From positions 26,027,128 to 26,091,127 of the forward strand of contig OY743168.1 of assembly GCA_963555705.1 (NCBI GenBank): a stretch of DNA of 64,000 nucleotides. The letters run 5' to 3'. Position 1 is the first letter of the stretch. Every line of letters begins with the position of its first letter. The stretch comes from Ligustrum vulgare (taxonomy: Eukaryota > Streptophyta > Magnoliopsida > Lamiales > Oleaceae). Below the pieces are notes generated by a model, which worked only from the letters and a program-made list of their open reading frames with translations, made no database searches and had not been told where the DNA came from. The position numbers were made by a program, and so were the translations under genes. This document shows, piece after piece, positions 51,585 through 62,642 of this stretch.

Positions 51585-52410
51585 AAATATCTCTTGTAAG
51601 AAAAATCGGAAAGAAACTATTTTTCATTTTCACTACTATTTTCATTCTTCTTAGTTAAAAAAAAATAATAATAAATAGAAAATGAAAAGGACACCAAGTA
51701 ATAATTGTGCCAATTTTTACTTGCATCCACTTGGTTTGTGCATGATACTCGCGATGAAGTCCCCATTAAGAATCATATTTATCAAAGCAGTCCCACCAAA
51801 CAGGAAAGTCGTGCAGATGCAGTAGTACTTAAAATTCAACACACTCCACTATCATTATTGATAGTATTTGTAAAAATGTACGTGTAGCAATGCATTGCAC
51901 CAAAAATCATGTCAAATTAGTTGTTATTACATTGGAGTCATCATATTCCACAGTTTTATATATTTTCAACTTATTATTATTTTTTAGAACTGTGCTATGT
52001 TACCAAATTGATTTATCGACTAACTTATCTACAATATACTTGGCAGACATTAATCGCTTTACCCACCACATCATATTTAAAATCAACCACCATAATTGTG
52101 CCAACACGAAAATTGATAAATCATTAAGTAAATTAATCTGGCTAAGTAAATTAAGGGTGTGTTCTTTTAGATTTAATATGAAATGTTTTGTGTCAAATCA
52201 AGAAATTGAAATTATTTGTTGATTTATTTGTATTTTTTATGTAAGATGAATGGTTAAAAATTGGAGAGAGAAAATGTGGATAATTAAAAAGTGGTATGAA
52301 AAATTGTGTAAATTAAATTTTTGTAATGATTTCATTTTAATTTCCAGCCGAACACACCCTAATTCTATTTTTTATTAATAAATCTCACTTTCACTCGTGA
52401 TGATAAATTG
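51585..52410. other. Non-coding stretch
   Basis: No gene; the open frames at 51705-52222 lack recognisable content. A copy of the dispersed repeat lies at about 52205-52340 (TTATTTGTATTTTTTATGTA, GGTTAAAAATTGGAGAGAG, AAAAATTGTGTAAATTAAA), flanked by ggtgtgttcttttag and gccgaacacacccta. Confidence 0.45.
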
Positions 52411-52418
52411 AATTATAG

Positions 52419-53070
52419 TATGGGCGGAACTTGAACATTTAAGCGTAGCAGGTTAGAAAAATATGGGGTGCAGGGGAGGCTCCCTCCCGGGGTCCACCTC
52501 CGAATTTTTTTTGAGCAAAAAATAAAAATAACTCAAACTTCAAACACATAAATATAACATAATATAAAATATCTAAGAGATAAAAAATAACACCAATATT
52601 TTGACAGCCAATCAACACTCGACATGACGCACGAGGAACTGAAGAAGAAGCTACGTTCATAAACTGAAGACACATGAACTCAATAGTCTAAACTCACCTT
52701 TTTGTTAAGAAAAATTCCACAAATAACATATTAGATAAGCGATTTATAGAGAGGTGAGTGAGTGATGTTATTTAAATATTTGCAAATACATAAGAAAACT
52801 TAGTAGGTCTGGATTGGAAAAGTTTGCAAATACATAAGAAAACCTTGTGTCTTATGTTTTTGAATGAAATGTCGATAATTAGTTGAGCTTATGACTAAAA
52901 TCTAGTAGGCTTGCATTGAAGAAGTTAGGAAATTTTTGGGCACTTGGACTTGATAAAATAGAAATTCAGAGATGAATAAATTTTTTTTTTTTTAAAAAAA
53001 ATTCAAAGTTTTAAAAAAAACCTTAGTTGGCTGGGGAGCGGACTAAAGCCAATGGCTAGTTCCGCCCCTA
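52419..53070. mobile_element. Non-autonomous hAT-like element
   Basis: The left end is TATGGGCGGAACTTG; the reverse complement of the right end is TAGGGGCGGAACTAG (12 of the first 13 match). Flanking octamers aattatag (52411-52418) and aattacaa (53071-53078) agree at 6 of 8, so the insertion is old. The interior has an aaaccttg-containing direct repeat (ttgcaaatacataagaaaa, twice at about 52784-52845). No coding capacity. Confidence 0.7.
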
Positions 53071-53079
53071 AATTACAAA

Positions 53080-54655
53080 CATCGTTCTTTGTCCATGTAA
53101 ATAAAACGAGTCACCTCTTAAAGTACCGTTCACAAAACTTAGGGTTATATTTAGGGACGAATTCAATAAACTGATCCAGCACGAGCGATCACTATAAGGA
53201 TAAGGGGAAAAAAACTTGACACCAAAAAATATAAGGTAAATTTTTCTTTTTACGGATCTCGCACGAGCGGTCAAACGCCTTCGACTTGAACTAGATTCGC
53301 CCATGATTATATTATGTATGTATTGTGCATAGATCAATAATTTTTTGCCTACTTAAAGGAGGATAAGCGTTGCGCGGGAGAGTAGAATAAACTTGGTGAC
53401 GATTTTAATTGTTTCAGAGTTCTTCAAAGATTTTGCAGACGAAGTACGATATATTGTATAAATTAAAAATATAATTGGAGCTTCCTTATGTTTTCCTCTT
53501 TTGACATTGTACATTGTGATTTGTGGCATCCTAACATCAGCTTAGACTCCGTCTGGTGAACTTTTTTATAAATAAGTTCATAAAATACACATTTTTCAAA
53601 TTACATTTCAATCATATATTTTACCTTGAAACATTACTTTATTTGATTATAAACAAAAAACTTTTAACAAACAATCCTCAAATGTTGGATATCCTTGCCC
53701 AATTATGCAAAGCCCTTCCGGTCACTTCTTCTTTGCAATAAATACGGACTTCGACTGGATTGTTGCTATGTGCAAAAATTGGCAGGTACGTACATAGCTC
53801 ACAATTATTCAACATTCTTACCATTCAGGTTTGACAAACATTTATTTCTCCACTTGCATCACTACCCTTACTATTTTTTAATTATTTATTTATTTTTGTT
53901 ATTTATTAATATAAGGGCATTTTATTTTTGAAAAAAAAAAAAAAAAAAAAAAATCCTATCCCATGAATATAAGCATTTTTTTTTTTTTACATAGATAAAG
54001 AAAATATAATCAATGTATTGGAAATATAATTTTTTCTTATATATTCCTAATATATTCCTACATTAAATAATGTATAAATAAAATTAATGTATATTTATTG
54101 ATAATAATGTCCATTAAATACTAAATATGAGCATACTAGAAAATTTAAAAATATCCATACTTTCAATGAGGAAAGTAACATATAACTTAGGATAGACAAA
54201 TAAGGAATACAAATTTATCTTTACGGAACAGATGGAATAATTGAATTTTAAACTTGAGAATGGAGGGAAACCATCCAAAATAACTTCTTGTGCTAAATAA
54301 TGCAATGTTTAGGGACTTCAATACAAAAAATGAAAGGTTAATAACTTATTGCGCCGTAAGGACATTTTTACCTTTTTCTTAATTTATAATTGTTGTAATG
54401 GAAGGAAACCATCCAAATGAATTGTTACGCCAAAGAGTGTAATGTTTAAGGATTCTTGCGCAAAAAATGAAAAGTTAAGGACCGAGTGCACTCAAAGGAA
54501 AACATTTAGGGATTAAATACGTCAATTTTCCTAAGAATATATTAAGATATTGTAATATAAATGAAAAAAATCTACCATGCAATTAAAGAGTATTAAGATA
54601 TCAAATGATATTGGTTAGGTACGTGTGATATTAAATGGTAGGATTAATAAGATTG
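53080..54655. other. Non-coding stretch
   Basis: No gene. A reverse copy of the dispersed repeat lies at about 53555-53680. An A tract of about 20 bases ends near 53953 and a T tract lies near 53981-53990. Two related segments around 54240-54310 and 54395-54470 (ggaaaccatccaaa, then cttgcg/cttgtgc) look like an old duplication. Confidence 0.4.
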
Positions 54656-54662
54656 ATCCCGT

Positions 54663-55069
54663 CGGGTTCACAGCCACGATAACGTGGAAATGGCGGAAGC
54701 CCTGACTGTCATAGAAGGCGTTAAATTCGCTATTGAGGGACAGTTTCCAATCCAAGCCATTGAATGTGATGCACTCCGGGTTGTCCAAGGTGTGATTTCA
54801 CATGATAGTTGCGACCCGAATGCCGGTATTCTGAGTGAAATTCGTGAACTTTTGATTCGTAATAGTTGTGGTTCGTGTAACTTTATACCTCGTGAGAGGA
54901 ATTTAGTAGCCTACAATCTGGCACAGTTTGCTATTTTTACTACTTGTAATCATATATGAGACGATTGTATTCTGCGGTTCATATCCCCTAGCCTTCTTGC
55001 TGGGGACTGAACCCTCTTGTTTTTGTTGAATACAATTTCTCATTTAAAAAAAAAAAAAAGAAAAGAAAA
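54663..55069 (+). mobile_element. Short 5'-truncated LINE with RNase H tail
   Basis: The frame at 54684-54959 reads MAEALTVIEGVKFAIEGQFP and then IPRERNLVAYNLAQFA, the C-terminal half of the RNase H domain that ends plant L1 ORF2. A poly(A) tail interrupted by G follows at 55045-55069. The heptamer atcccgt occurs just before the element (54656-54662) and just after the tail (55070-55076), a target duplication. Only about 400 bp were copied. Confidence 0.78.
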
Positions 55070-55504
55070 ATCCCGTATCGATAGATAGATTCAATTAACT
55101 TTTACCATTTCATGTCACGTCACAATCAAATGACTATTTTTCTAAAAGTCAAAAGTCAAATGCAACTACAAATTGGTTTGTCCATCATCCAAATATTATT
55201 TGTGAATGGAAAACGTTTGCATTAGGAAACATGACGTAGAAGATTGAATCATGCAGTCATGGGGCAGATGCTTATAACATTTTTACTTCTTAACACAGAC
55301 TTCATTTATGATTTTAATTTGTGTTCTCAAAACTCTCAATGCTTTTAAAGGCTTTATTTACATGAACCTAGATTCGTATCAGGATATGGAAACAGTTTCA
55401 CAATCTTAACCAGGTTGACTCGGAAAAATTATCGACACCACCATAAAAAAATTACAAACTAACAGTTAGATTCTCTTCGGCAGCTAGAAAGTCGTCGTTA
55501 TTTT

Positions 55505-55700
55505 TTATTATTTGTATTTTCTAGGTAGAATTTGTGATTAAAAAGTGGTTTGAAAAAATGTGTTGATTATAAAGTTGCTGAACATTAAAAGTTTTGCGTT
55601 AAAAAATATTTTTTATATTTTCAAGGTGAAATATATAAATTGAAAAGAGAAAATGTGTGCAATTAAAATGTAATTTGAGGAATTATGTTATTTAAAAATA
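55505..55700 (+). repeat. Two dispersed-repeat copies
   Basis: Copies at about 55505-55590 and 55600-55700, each with the TTTTCTAGGTAGAATTTGTG/TTTTCAAGGTGAAATATAT start and AAAATGTG core. The second abuts the LTR at 55703. Confidence 0.5.
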
Positions 55701-55702
55701 TA

Positions 55703-56795
55703 TGAAAATTTAAAGTTGTCTAAATTTTATAAACAGACTGTTACAGATAAGTCTGGACAGTAACCAATTAACAGTACATCGTTAAGATCTGTTTTAGCGC
55801 TATGCCAGATGAATCTTGCCGATGCAGATTCGTCTGGATATTAAAACGACAGAATAAATTGTGCAGAGTTGTAAATGAACAAGAACACAATAATTTGAGC
55901 TTAACGTGGGAAAAACACTAACAGTGATAATTCACGGCCCGCATCCTGCGAACAAAAACCAATCACTATATAAGGAATGAGTTTATACAGATCAATCTAA
56001 ACTTTAGGATAAATCTACGCATAGACTTATCAAACATCCAAGAAATAGATCACTCCATGATTCTTCTATGGCATGTAATATGAGCTGGCGTCCCACCACT
56101 CTTTAGTAGTTTTCTTTGAATCTGCAACACTTTATCAGCAACCTCGAACTCCCGTTCGAACACGATCCAAACCTCCTGTTTGATCTTCACGCTAAAATTC
56201 CTTCCTTCTCTAAGTGATTGAATCATCCTCACGGAGTACCGAAGTCACAGCACAATTGAAGCCTTTAATATTAGTGCACCACACGAAATTTGGCTTCTTG
56301 ATTCCTTGAATGTAGTGGACGTGAATGATTAAGTACCACACAGATTTTTTCGTTTTTCACATCTTGACTTCTTAAGAAAATCATCCCTTTTTCTTATATT
56401 TAAATGCAAATAAGTTACTTGACCTCCAAGTTTTTTTATTGCAAAAGATCTCTAATACCTGCAAAATACAGTAGAGATAATTAGAGAAAGGTAAGATAAT
56501 TATTCTTGAATAAATCTTATCATAAAATAGGATAGTGATAAATCATGAAAGATCTTACCATAAGTTAATCATTTACCGAACAAGTGATTAACATAGACTT
56601 GGATACCAAGTTTCGTCCAACTCAACAACCAAGATTTTCGGCCTTACCAGGAAATAACCTTACCATATGTAGATAAGCTTGAATATGCTCGATTTTATCA
56701 AGATGATGATCTTACCATATGCAAAGATAAGATTGAAATATTCTTGATCATAACAATAAGAAACTTACCATATCTAAGGATAATCTTGAGTTTCA
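55703..56795 (-). repeat. Copia-type LTR (copy C), reverse orientation, truncated
   Basis: Read on the - strand it matches the LTRs at 59406-60848 and 62643-63893. Shared blocks include tatggtaag in several places, gtgtggtgc, agatcaaacrggag, gagtggtgggacgccagctc, tctatgcgta, and the end ttagaca...aaattttca. The start of the LTR (TGTTAA in the other copies) is missing; dispersed repeats take its place beyond 56795. No primer-binding site follows its end, so it is a 3' or solo LTR remnant. Confidence 0.75.
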
Positions 56796-56799
56796 ATTT

Positions 56800-57120
56800 T
56801 TAACCAAACATTTTACCTTTAAAAAATTGGAGAAATAAATTGTGTATTGTTTAAAAAGTGATTTGAGATTATAATATGGCTCAAACAGGGGCTAAACATA
56901 CAAATTTTTAACCAAATATTTTACCTTAAAAAAATAAAAAAAAAAGTCAAATAAATCCAATTTATAAATTCTGCTGGCCGCCAAACACACACTAAAATTA
57001 AAATTTCAATGTTTCAATAAAATTTACAGAAATCAATTTACGTTAATCAACGATGCCCTAACAAAATAAGTATCTACAATACAAAAGTCAAAACAAAATA
57101 TTTCATAAATGAGCACATGA
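56800..57120. other. Dispersed-repeat pieces and plain AT-rich DNA
   Basis: Contains two reverse-type pieces of the dispersed repeat (tttttaaccaaacattttacc at about 56790 and tttttaaccaaatattttacc at about 56906). No gene. Confidence 0.4.
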
Positions 57121-57337
57121 TATATCATAAGAAAGATGGTTGAATTTGGAATTCAACGCAAAAAAAGAGTGCAATTCGGAGTTGTAGATCAAAAGTTATA
57201 CATGTTTGAAGACCATGACATGTAAACCAAATAGGGATGACTAAATTGAAATAAAAGTAAAATTTGGGGACTAATCTGCAAGAAAATCTAAAGGTATGGA
57301 CGTTATTCGCCAAAAAAATGAACGTTGGAATGTTTTT

Positions 57338-57603
57338 TAACAATGAGTGTCAAACGTAGGGACGTTTTGTGCCAATTATCTTTATTGAAAGAAATAAATG
57401 GATTAAAAATGGAATTAAACAAAAATGCCCCTCATATTTATTGTTCAATTTTAATTTAACGGTGAAATATGGTTAAATATAACGGAAAGGACGTCTCCAA
57501 CAAGAAAATGTAAAGATTGGGACGTTCAGCGTCAAAAATCACAACGTTGAGATGTTTTGCACAATACATGTCAAAGGTAGGGACGTTTTGCGCCAATTAC
57601 CCT
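57338..57603 (+). repeat. Direct repeats with gggacgttttg core
   Basis: The segment tgtcaaacgtagggacgttt (57350) recurs as tgtcaaaggtagggacgttt (57573), both followed by tgygccaatta. Related gacgt phrases occur between them. They may be arms of an old transposon, but no ends are clear. Confidence 0.5.
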
Positions 57604-57609
57604 TAATTA

Positions 57610-57947
57610 TTATTTTTTTAAGTTCTAAAATATTTTGTACAAACAATAAAAGGAAACATGCAGAAAAAATCCTAACATTTTCTAAATCTAATAATTTTTA
57701 CACATCCTTTGAATATTAATCGAATTTATATATATTCATCTTTGTTTGTGTCTATAAATTTTAATGAAAATTGTTAATTGGGGATGAGGATCAGAGATGA
57801 GGATAAGATGACCATCCCGGTCCCCGCCCCTTCCCCGGTTCGGGGATACTATTTCATCTCTATCCCCGTCTTTGTCGGGGATTCCCCGCCCCGTTCGGGG
57901 CCGGTCCCCATCGGGTTCGGGTATTCCCCGCTCCGTTGTCATCCCTA
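57610..57947. mobile_element. Left-truncated hAT element, relative of 33273-33939
   Basis: The right end (read backwards TAGGGATGACAACGGAGCGG) and interior (acatgcagaaaaaatcctaa, cattaatcgaat-like, gttaattggggatgaggat) align with the element at 33273-33939. The first part is missing. The copia LTR at 57957 begins nine bases after its end. Confidence 0.75.
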
Positions 57948-57956
57948 ATTCTTGTA

Positions 57957-58500
57957 TGTTGGGAAATTTGGTATTTCGGGAACGATGTTGATTGAACGAG
58001 ACAGATAATCATACTTCACGGCCTTAAGACCCATCCTCGAATATTTATAATACCGCCCAATTCTCCACAATTAGGCAACCCATTTACAAAGACAGACTAA
58101 GAGACTTTACTACCCATCTTGAGGTTTTAATTGGGCCTCGGCCTTATTGCTTGATGGTATTTATATCGATTCCCTTTCTCACTTCTCGGTTAGAACATTA
58201 CTTCATCTCTTTTCTTTGTGAAAATAGTTGACCGCTCTTTTCTCTCCTCTTCATGACTGCTAGTTGAGCCTTGCCTTGCCTTACTGCTCCTTGTGACCTT
58301 CGTCCTCCCTTTCACGGCTGGACCGTCTCGTGACAGTGTCCTCCTTCGTGGCTGGACCTTAACTGACTGTGTTCCTTTATGGCACTTTCTTCGGTTCTTT
58401 CCGTTGAGTTTCTGCAACTGTCGATTTTGGACCTTTTGTGCTTCTACTCCCAATCCATGGTTTGACTTTGTTTACTTAGTTTATTTGCGAGGCTAAATCA
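57957..58500 (+). repeat. 5' LTR of a copia element
   Basis: Starts TGTTGGGAAATTTGG, a common copia LTR start, and ends with CA at 58499-58500, eight bases before an initiator tRNA-Met primer-binding site. C/T-rich sequence at 58150-58450 gives spurious open frames on both strands. The matching 3' LTR is not in the window. Confidence 0.7.
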
Positions 58501-58508
58501 CCAAAAAT

Positions 58509-58520
58509 TGGTATCAGAGC
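58509..58520 (+). promoter_or_regulatory. Primer-binding site, initiator tRNA-Met
   Basis: TGGTATCAGAGC follows the LTR above. Confidence 0.85.
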
Positions 58521-59129
58521 CTTGTTCACATTATTGATGTGATTTGGAATCAATTTTCAAACTTACTGACCAAGTTTTTTTTTTCTCTTTTTCAGTTCTA
58601 GTAATTGAAATTAATTTTTTTTATTTGACAGCTATTTTTTTTTTACATGTTAACTTGGTTTGGAGTTGATTTGAGCTTGGTGCTGATTTATGCTCCAAAA
58701 ATCCATTAATTGCAAAACATACAAACAAAACAAATAATTTCGCATCTCTCCAATATTACGGACTCGTAGAATTAGTCTGCTCTTGTAAATTGGATTATCA
58801 CTTTTAAATTTCAGTAATAGAAAGTCATCATGTGCAGTGACCATTAAGCTTGCGGTTGGCTGTTGCTAGTTTATATGAATTATTTGCTATTACCTTTGAT
58901 TTATATTGTTGGTTGTACCTTTACGATATATCTTTGTGATTATCCTTTTTTTTGTTATAGTTAGAATCGTTATCTTGACTTTATCTATGTCGAATATTCT
59001 CTTCACTTGAGATCTCTGAATCTCACGAAATCTTGAGAATTTAGAACGAAATATATTAGTATTACAGCCATTTAGGATTCTTTATGTTATTCTTTGTGTG
59101 TTGCTTATTTCCTGTGATGTGTTTCTTAT

Positions 59130-59405
59130 AAGCTAATATGACGAACATCATTTTGACTTAAGTGTCTTTAATGGGAAGATATGATTTTTCTATATGGCAA
59201 AAAAATGAAAGGCATTTTTTGGTAAATCAAAAGGTTTCAAAACAATCGATAATTCTTTTTTACCTACTCCATCTAATGCACAGAAAAATGAATTTTATTA
59301 ACTTGCTTGAAAAGGAAATTCACGAACTTGTTTATATTTTTATTATCTTGCACCTATCTGATAGTGTTTTACGGAAAAATGGTAAAAACGATACCACAGA
59401 AAATC
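59130..59405 (+). pseudogene. Copia Gag N-terminal remnant
   Basis: A frame with GRYDFSIWQKNERHFLVNQK and ILHLSDSVLRKNGKND resembles the start of copia Gag (a W-containing block followed by the S-x-I-x-L-x-L-x-D-x-V-L-R block). It stops where a second copia element inserts at 59406, so Gag is interrupted. Frameshifts exist between the two blocks. The 600 bases between the primer-binding site and this frame show no gene. Confidence 0.6.
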
Positions 59406-60848
59406 TGTTAACTTATTTAAGTTGGCATTTTTTTTTTCTCTACATGTTTGTAATTTGAGTGAATTTAATTTAATTACTAAATACACGTGTTTAGTAATTT
59501 ATTAAATTTAATTAAATTACTTGATTATTTCTAGGACTTAATATTGTATTTATCTCCTATATGTTTGTGATAATGATTTAATATTTGGAGATAATGTTTG
59601 TTACTTATTAATCTTGATATTTATCTCCTATATGTTTGTGATAATGATTTAATATTTGGAGATAATGTTTGTTACTTATCTTTTGTGATAAGGATCAAGA
59701 ATTGTGATAATGTTGTACTTGGCTTAAAATTCTTATCACTTATTATTTTTTATAAGTATTTTGATAATATTTTAGCCTTGTTAAAATATTCCTACTGGCC
59801 AAAAATCTTGGATTAATTCTTGGTGTCCAAGTTTGTGTTTATCACTTGATTGGTAAGTGTTTTATTTATGGTAAGATCCTTTTGTTTCATAACTAATCTT
59901 GATTATCTTACTTATCTTCACTTATGGTAAGAATCTTTAATTTTTGACTTCTTACCTTATCTCTATTAATTTGTAATTATCTTTGATTTATTAGGAGTCT
60001 TGGAAGACAAGCAACTCGTGTGCTATTTATGTGGAGAAAGACGAGACATTTTTATCTTAAGTCATTGAAGCCGAAAAATTTGTGTGGTGCTGAAAAAACA
60101 TACTCGGCTTCTTCATTGTGTGACTTCGTCTTGTTCATGAATAATCTAGATATATAGAGCTTATTCTTTCATGCCAAAAATCGATTAGTAAATCTTGTTT
60201 CTCTAGGAGGAGTTTGTCAATCACTACAAGAAGAAAATACTTTCAGCCAGAAGATCAAACGGGAGTTCGAGTTTGCTGAAGATCGTTGCAGTTTCAAAGA
60301 AAGTTACTGAAGAGTGGTGGGACGCCAGCTCGTATTACACGCCATAGAAGAATCAGGGAGTGATTTATTTTTTGGGTGTTTGATAAGTCTATGCGTAAAA
60401 TTATCCTGTAGCTTAAATTGATCTACGTAAAAAACTTTTTCTTAAATAGTGATTGATTTTTATCCGCAAGGTGCGGGCACGTGGGTTTTCCCTATTAGGG
60501 TTTTTCCCACGCAAAGCTTAATATTGTGTTCCTATCTCTTTACAATTCTACATCTCTTATACTGTTTTATTCACGTTTTATAATCCAGACGAATCAGAGT
60601 TAGCAAGATTCATCTGGTCCTGGGCTAAAACAAAACTTTACGTTTTCTGTCCAGAAAAACCTCTAACAGTCAGTTTCATTCGATTTATAACAAGACTTCA
60701 CATACTTCTATTTATACTTTACTGTTCTGACAAAACTGCGATAGCCAGATTCATCTAACTAATAACAATATTGAAAACAGTAAAGTTTAATCTAATTAAT
60801 TGTGATCTAATTGTTATTTCAATCAAATTAGACATCTTTAAATTTTCA
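59406..60848 (+). repeat. 5' LTR (copy A) of a second copia element, nested in the first
   Basis: Starts TGTTAACTTATTTAAGTTGG, matching copy B's start TGTTAATTTTATATTATTGG, and ends ...AAATTTTCA at 60848. It is 1443 bp, about 190 bp longer than copy B, partly through a tandem duplication (59548-59680). A gggttttccctattaggg-type block near 60480 occurs in all three copies. Confidence 0.75.
59548..59680 (+). repeat. Tandem duplication within LTR A
   Basis: The segment from tatttatctcctatatgttt to gagataatgtttgttactta occurs twice almost unchanged, spaced 73 bases. It is not present in LTR B. Confidence 0.85.
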
Positions 60849-60850
60849 AT

Positions 60851-60861
60851 TGGTATCAGAG
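60851..60861 (+). promoter_or_regulatory. Primer-binding site, initiator tRNA-Met
   Basis: TGGTATCAGAG stands two bases after LTR A. Confidence 0.85.
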
Positions 60862-60899
60862 AGGGTTCACTTCTAGAAAGTGAGATCCGGTTGTCTAAA

Positions 60900-61875
60900 A
60901 TGGAAAATTCTTCATCTCTTAGGCCACTTTTGTTGACTTTTAATAATTATGCATATTGAAAAATTCATATGGAAATTTTTATTCAGTCTATAGATGAACG
61001 TTGTTGGACATCTGTCATTGATGGTTACACAGCACCCACTTTCACTACTGGGGGTGTTGTTACAGTTGTATCTAGAAGTGCTTATACTGCAGATGAATTA
61101 GCTTATGCAAATTGAAATTCAAAAGCACTTAATGCTATTGTTTCTTTGGTTGATCCAGGTCAATTCAGGCTGATTTTAAGAACCGCGAAGGAAGCATGTG
61201 ATGCTTTGAGGGTAGCAAACGAAGGAACCAATGCCGTCAAAACCTCCAAACTGCAGATGATCACTCTTGAGTTTGAACAACTATCTATGGATGAGCGAGA
61301 AGACTTCAAAAGTTTCTACACCAAATTGAGTGATCTCACAAACTCAGCTGAAGCCCTCTGAAAAACCTACTCAAATGAGCAGATTGTACAAAAAATCCTT
61401 GGATCTTTACCAGACAGGTTTCATGCAAATGTGACAGCTATTGAAGAAATCAAGGATCTTTCAACCATACGAGTAGAGGAACTTGTAAGGTCATTAATGA
61501 CCTATGAGTTAAATCTGGCCTGAAGAAAGAAAGACAAGAAATTAAGAATTGCTTTCAAAGCAAGCAGTAAAGAGCTAAACAAATCTGGTGAGACAGATGA
61601 AGATGAAAACTTCGCACTTCTCACCAAACAATTTTAAAAAATCCTCAAGGGCAAACAAAAAGAAAGATCTAAAAACCTTCAAGGTCAGAATAAAAAAAAA
61701 AAAAAACAATGGAGGAAAAATAATTTCCATCCTAGGAACAATGCTAATTCATTTGAACTGAAGCCTAAGAACCGTATTCAGTGTAGAGAATGTGAAGGAT
61801 ATGAACACATCGCAGTAGAATGTCCTAACACTCTAAAGAAGAACAAAGGAAGGAAAACCATGAATGATAAACTTT
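60900..61875 (+). pseudogene. Copia Gag, decayed by stop codons
   Basis: The + strand frame starts MENSSSLRPLLLTF and continues through a UBN2-type Gag domain (SKALNAIVSLVDPGQF, then KEACDALRV, then SKLQMITLEFEQLSMDE, then ILGSLPDRF) to a zinc knuckle CRECEGYEHIAVEC (CX2CX4HX4C, 61782-61823). At least five in-frame stops occur, mostly TGA, several in places where Trp or Gly is expected. The frame holds, so point changes rather than indels destroyed it. No protease, integrase or RT follows; the coding part ends at an inverted repeat. Confidence 0.85.
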
Positions 61876-61890
61876 GTTAGAAACAAAGTG

Positions 61891-62019
61891 TATATTCTTA
61901 ACTTTGTTTATTATAATCAAAACCAAATTAGACAATTTTAAATTTTCAATTGGTATCAAAGAGGGTTCACTTCTAGACGAGATATTGTTTTGATTATAAT
62001 AAACAAAGTTAAGAATATA
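61891..62019. repeat. Perfect 33-bp inverted repeat around a copied LTR end and primer-binding site
   Basis: Arms 61891-61923 and 61987-62019 are exact reverse complements. The 63-base loop is a copy of the LTR A end, primer-binding site and leader (compare 60825-60892), reading TGGTATCAAAG at the site, with a five-base deletion. A further direct copy of most of the arm stands at 62041-62063, and aaactttgttagaaa flanks on both sides. Confidence 0.92.
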
Positions 62020-62637
62020 AACTTTGTTAGAAATACAAGTAACTTTGTTTATTATAATCAAAAAAATATCTATGTGAATAATCAAAGGTCAACAATATTT
62101 TGAATAAAATTAACAAGTCATGAATTTATTCTAAGGTTTTAAGTTATGTTTGATTAAAGAAAATAACATATATGTCACTTTTTTAAAAATAAGTGACATT
62201 GTGTAACTTCATATATTTATATTAAAGGAGAATAGCTGTATAGTATTTTTCCCTCCCAAATTTCACCCCAAAACGTTCCCATAAAAAAAGAAGCAATTAT
62301 TATAAAATTTTTACAAAAAATTAGCAGTTCAGACCAAATATTGCCTCTAAAACTGTGCAAGACACACTGCAATGCCCATGCTGATTTCAAAATGGCCGGT
62401 CAGACATGACTTTTCTTCCATATTACTTTTCCTTCCTCCAGAATTTTCACTGCACTCCAATTTTTCGAATTTTTGGCGTTGGTCTGATAATGGACCGGTG
62501 TTTGCTAATTTTTTCAGTCATGGGTAGTTTGAGGCTTTTTCCAATTTTCCCTAAACCCTGACATCCTAATGGCTGCAAGATCCAAGTCCTGCTCAGTTCT
62601 TGAACGCCTTACGCATTCCACCATAGATACTAGCAAC

Positions 62638-62642
62638 CCTCT
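62638..62642. repeat. Left target duplication of solo LTR (cctct)
   Basis: cctct precedes the LTR start and recurs exactly at 63894-63898. Confidence 0.85.

Noticed and set aside
51870..51905. gtgtagcaatgcattgcacc as a Helitron 3' hairpin
   Set aside because: It resembles the family hairpin weakly, but there is no CTAG at the proper distance.
57736..57942. - strand frame rich in Gly, Asp and Arg
   Set aside because: A by-product of the GGGGACGGGG subterminal motifs of a hAT element; the same composition appears at 33751-34017 in its relative.
58190..58496. Open frames on both strands in the C/T-rich region
   Set aside because: They lie inside a copia LTR and have no homology I can see.
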